The translations under genes were made by a program, and so were the position numbers. The notes under the pieces are model-generated. The model did no database searches. It was not told the origin of the DNA and saw only the letters and a list, made by a program, of their open reading frames with translations. From NCBI GenBank assembly GCA_028565635.1, contig JAOXYB010066700.1, positions 1-10,186 on the forward strand: a stretch of 10,186 nucleotides of DNA, in the 5' to 3' direction. Source of the stretch: Phoronis ovalis (lineage: Eukaryota; Phoronida; Phoronidae). Positions 8,994 to 10,186 of this stretch are shown piece by piece (positions within the stretch are counted from its first letter, which is position 1; every line of letters begins with the position of its first letter).

Positions 8994-9821
8994 AGTGTTG
9001 CTCCTACAAGGGAGCAATTAAGCCAATGAGTTTTGTACATTTTCTTCTTTTATTCTTCCAATTTTCAGCAAGCTATATCTTGAAGACAGTACAGATAGAA
9101 ACTTGGTGCTTTGTGTGTGACATCCCTGGGGTAGGCCATTGTTGACATTGGGGTCAAAAGGTTAATTGAAATTCGAAGATCAAGTTTTGAAATTTGCTCA
9201 AATGTTCCAAAATGATTGTATTGCTTTACAATGAAGTAATTAGATGACCTTTGATAATATTTCTGTTCAAAAGCATTTTATTTTTGGCATCTTTTCAATT
9301 TTAATTTATTGATCTTCCAAATTTCGCTAAGCTATATCTCGAAGTTTGTTATAGGTAGGGATATGGTATTTGAGATCTGACATCCCTAGGGTAGGCCATT
9401 GCTGACCTTAGGGTTAAAAGATCATTTTGAGGTCAATGGTCAAAATTCTAAAATTGCTGAAAATGTTCCAAAATTATGGCACAAGGTTATAAAAAGGTAA
9501 TTTTGATGTCCTTTGAGAATATTTAGTATTAAAAGGTTACTTTTTAAGTATCTTTTAAATTAATTTTATGGATGAAACATACCGCATGCTTGTGATTTAA
9601 CAAATGACAGTTTCAGAGTCTCGATGCTTAAAGATCAAAAGTTCAAACTCTCAAAATGGCATAAAATTTTAGAAAGCACTAGCTTAGAGGTCAAAGGGGA
9701 CACTTTGAAGCCAAGAGGTGCCAATTAAGCAATGAATTTCTTTATTGAAAAGTGCAAAAATGATGCTGAAAAGTAATTTAGAGATCACAGAGCTTTCATA
9801 AAAGCCAATAGGAGCAACACT
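8994..9821. mobile_element. Candidate non-autonomous element with 13-bp terminal inverted repeats
   Basis: AGTGTTGCTCCTA at 8994-9006 is perfectly inverted as TAGGAGCAACACT at 9809-9821, enclosing 828 bases with no coding frame. Inside the left end is a hairpin (TTGCTCC-TACAAG-GGAGCAA). 'caattaagccaatga' near 9016 is echoed in direct orientation by 'caattaagcaatga' near 9723. The interior holds at least two diverged tandem units of about 260 bases. No target-site duplication was seen directly outside the inverted repeats, so the borders or the class remain uncertain. A MITE-like DNA transposon is the best guess. Confidence 0.5.
9052..9560. repeat. Two diverged tandem units of ~260 bp
   Basis: 'ttccaaWtttc-g/c-aagctatatctYgaag' occurs at about 9057 and 9316. 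'gacatccctRgggtaggccattgYtgac' occurs at about 9119 and 9379. 'tgctSaaaatgttccaaaat' (first copy with one change) and 'gatgWcctttgaRaatatt' also occur in both. The period is about 260 bases. The pair lies within the candidate inverted-repeat element. It is non-coding, and phrases such as 'gaggtcaatggtcaaa' resemble other dispersed invertebrate repeats. Confidence 0.7.
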
Positions 9822-9876
9822 GCCTTTGCCTTGATTTAATACTGAAATTGGTATAAACGTTGAGATGTGCGCTTAT

Positions 9877-9956
9877 TAGCATGGTTTGATGCAAAAGTAT
9901 CCTGCTGGTTTAGGAAAGTTCAGTATCACAATGAGTAATAACCAGCAAGGATTCAT
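9877..9956 (-). pseudogene. Decayed third copy of the NLR linker exon
   Basis: Read on the plus strand, 'gcttat' then 'tttgatgcaaaag', 'tcctgctggttta', 'ggaaag', 'ttcag' and 'ggattcat' follows the exon at 8804-8881 in order ('gcttac', 'tttgatgaaag', 'tcctggtctgg', 'gcttcag', 'gattcat'). Similarity continues into both flanks ('tactgaaattggtataaac' against 'tactgatactggtttgaac', and 'aatgaaaa...atgtactaa' against 'aatggaaa...atgtcctaa'). The donor position reads AT where the intact copies read GT, the acceptor AG is AA, and a TAA falls in the corresponding frame. It should no longer be splicable. Confidence 0.6.
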
Positions 9957-10082
9957 TTACAATGAAAAGTACACCATGTACTAAGAATTCTTCTCAAATT
10001 CAAGACGGAAAACATTTCCTGCTTATGCTAAGACTTAAATTTCTATAAATCATTAAATTGAATGTACTTCCGTGTCAATTAA

Positions 10083-10186
10083 GTCCCGACTGACACTTTT
10101 TCCTGTGAGTTCCCTTATGAAAATGAAACAGTTGCTGTAATCTTGCCCCAATCTCGTGGTAAGCTTTTTGCAACTATTTTCACTGA
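10083..10186 (+). other. Open frame running off the right edge, uncertain
   Basis: After a TAA at 10080-10082 the plus strand is open for 34 codons to the window end and includes FSCEFPYENETVAVILPQSR. The run has fairly balanced amino acid use for AT-rich DNA, but no domain was recognised. A frame on the opposite strand is open for about 23 codons over part of it. It could be an exon edge, or chance. Confidence 0.15.

Overview
The window looks like AT-rich nuclear DNA from an invertebrate animal. The evidence is spliceosomal introns with GT-AG borders, long AT-rich intergenic DNA, diverged dispersed repeats, and an NLR-type (NACHT plus leucine-rich repeat) immune receptor. Frequent ACATGTA-like words and repeat families with phrases such as 'gatcagcttcatat' suggest a marine lophotrochozoan, perhaps a bivalve mollusc. 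That placement is a guess from general familiarity, not a demonstrated match.

Layout, left to right. 1-690 is a diverged AT-rich repeat array. 917-1025 (+) is a probable terminal exon resembling the C-terminal part of the NAD(P)H-binding domain of thioredoxin reductase. It stops far too early for a complete enzyme. 1560-2400 carries three diverged copies of a roughly 300-bp dispersed repeat. 2440-3978 holds no convincing gene and probably includes the 3' UTR of the minus-strand gene. 3979-8881 (-) is the 3' part of a multi-exon NLR gene. One 3.7-kb exon (3979-7660) encodes the NACHT ATPase, winged-helix region and all LRRs. Three smaller exons lie upstream at 7817-7949, 8511-8585 and 8804-8881. 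Splice phases agree across every junction, giving 1321 visible residues. The true N-terminus, with any CARD, Death or other effector domain, lies beyond the right edge of the window.

The most interesting structure is upstream of the NACHT domain. The two small linker exons are diverged tandem duplicates of each other, both with phase-1 borders. A third, decayed copy lies at 9877-9956 with destroyed splice sites and an in-frame stop. Between the working copies and the dead one sits a non-coding element of about 830 bp (8994-9821) with perfect 13-bp terminal inverted repeats and an internal tandem repeat of about 260 bp. A second notable point is that the LRR region has two architectures. The distal part is a regular 28-residue ribonuclease-inhibitor-like series. 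The proximal part is an irregular alternating two-LRR super-repeat of about 58 residues, marked by a recurring TNSG.

The NLR gene and the left-hand exon are convergently oriented, with repeats between them. No RNA genes or CRISPR arrays were seen.
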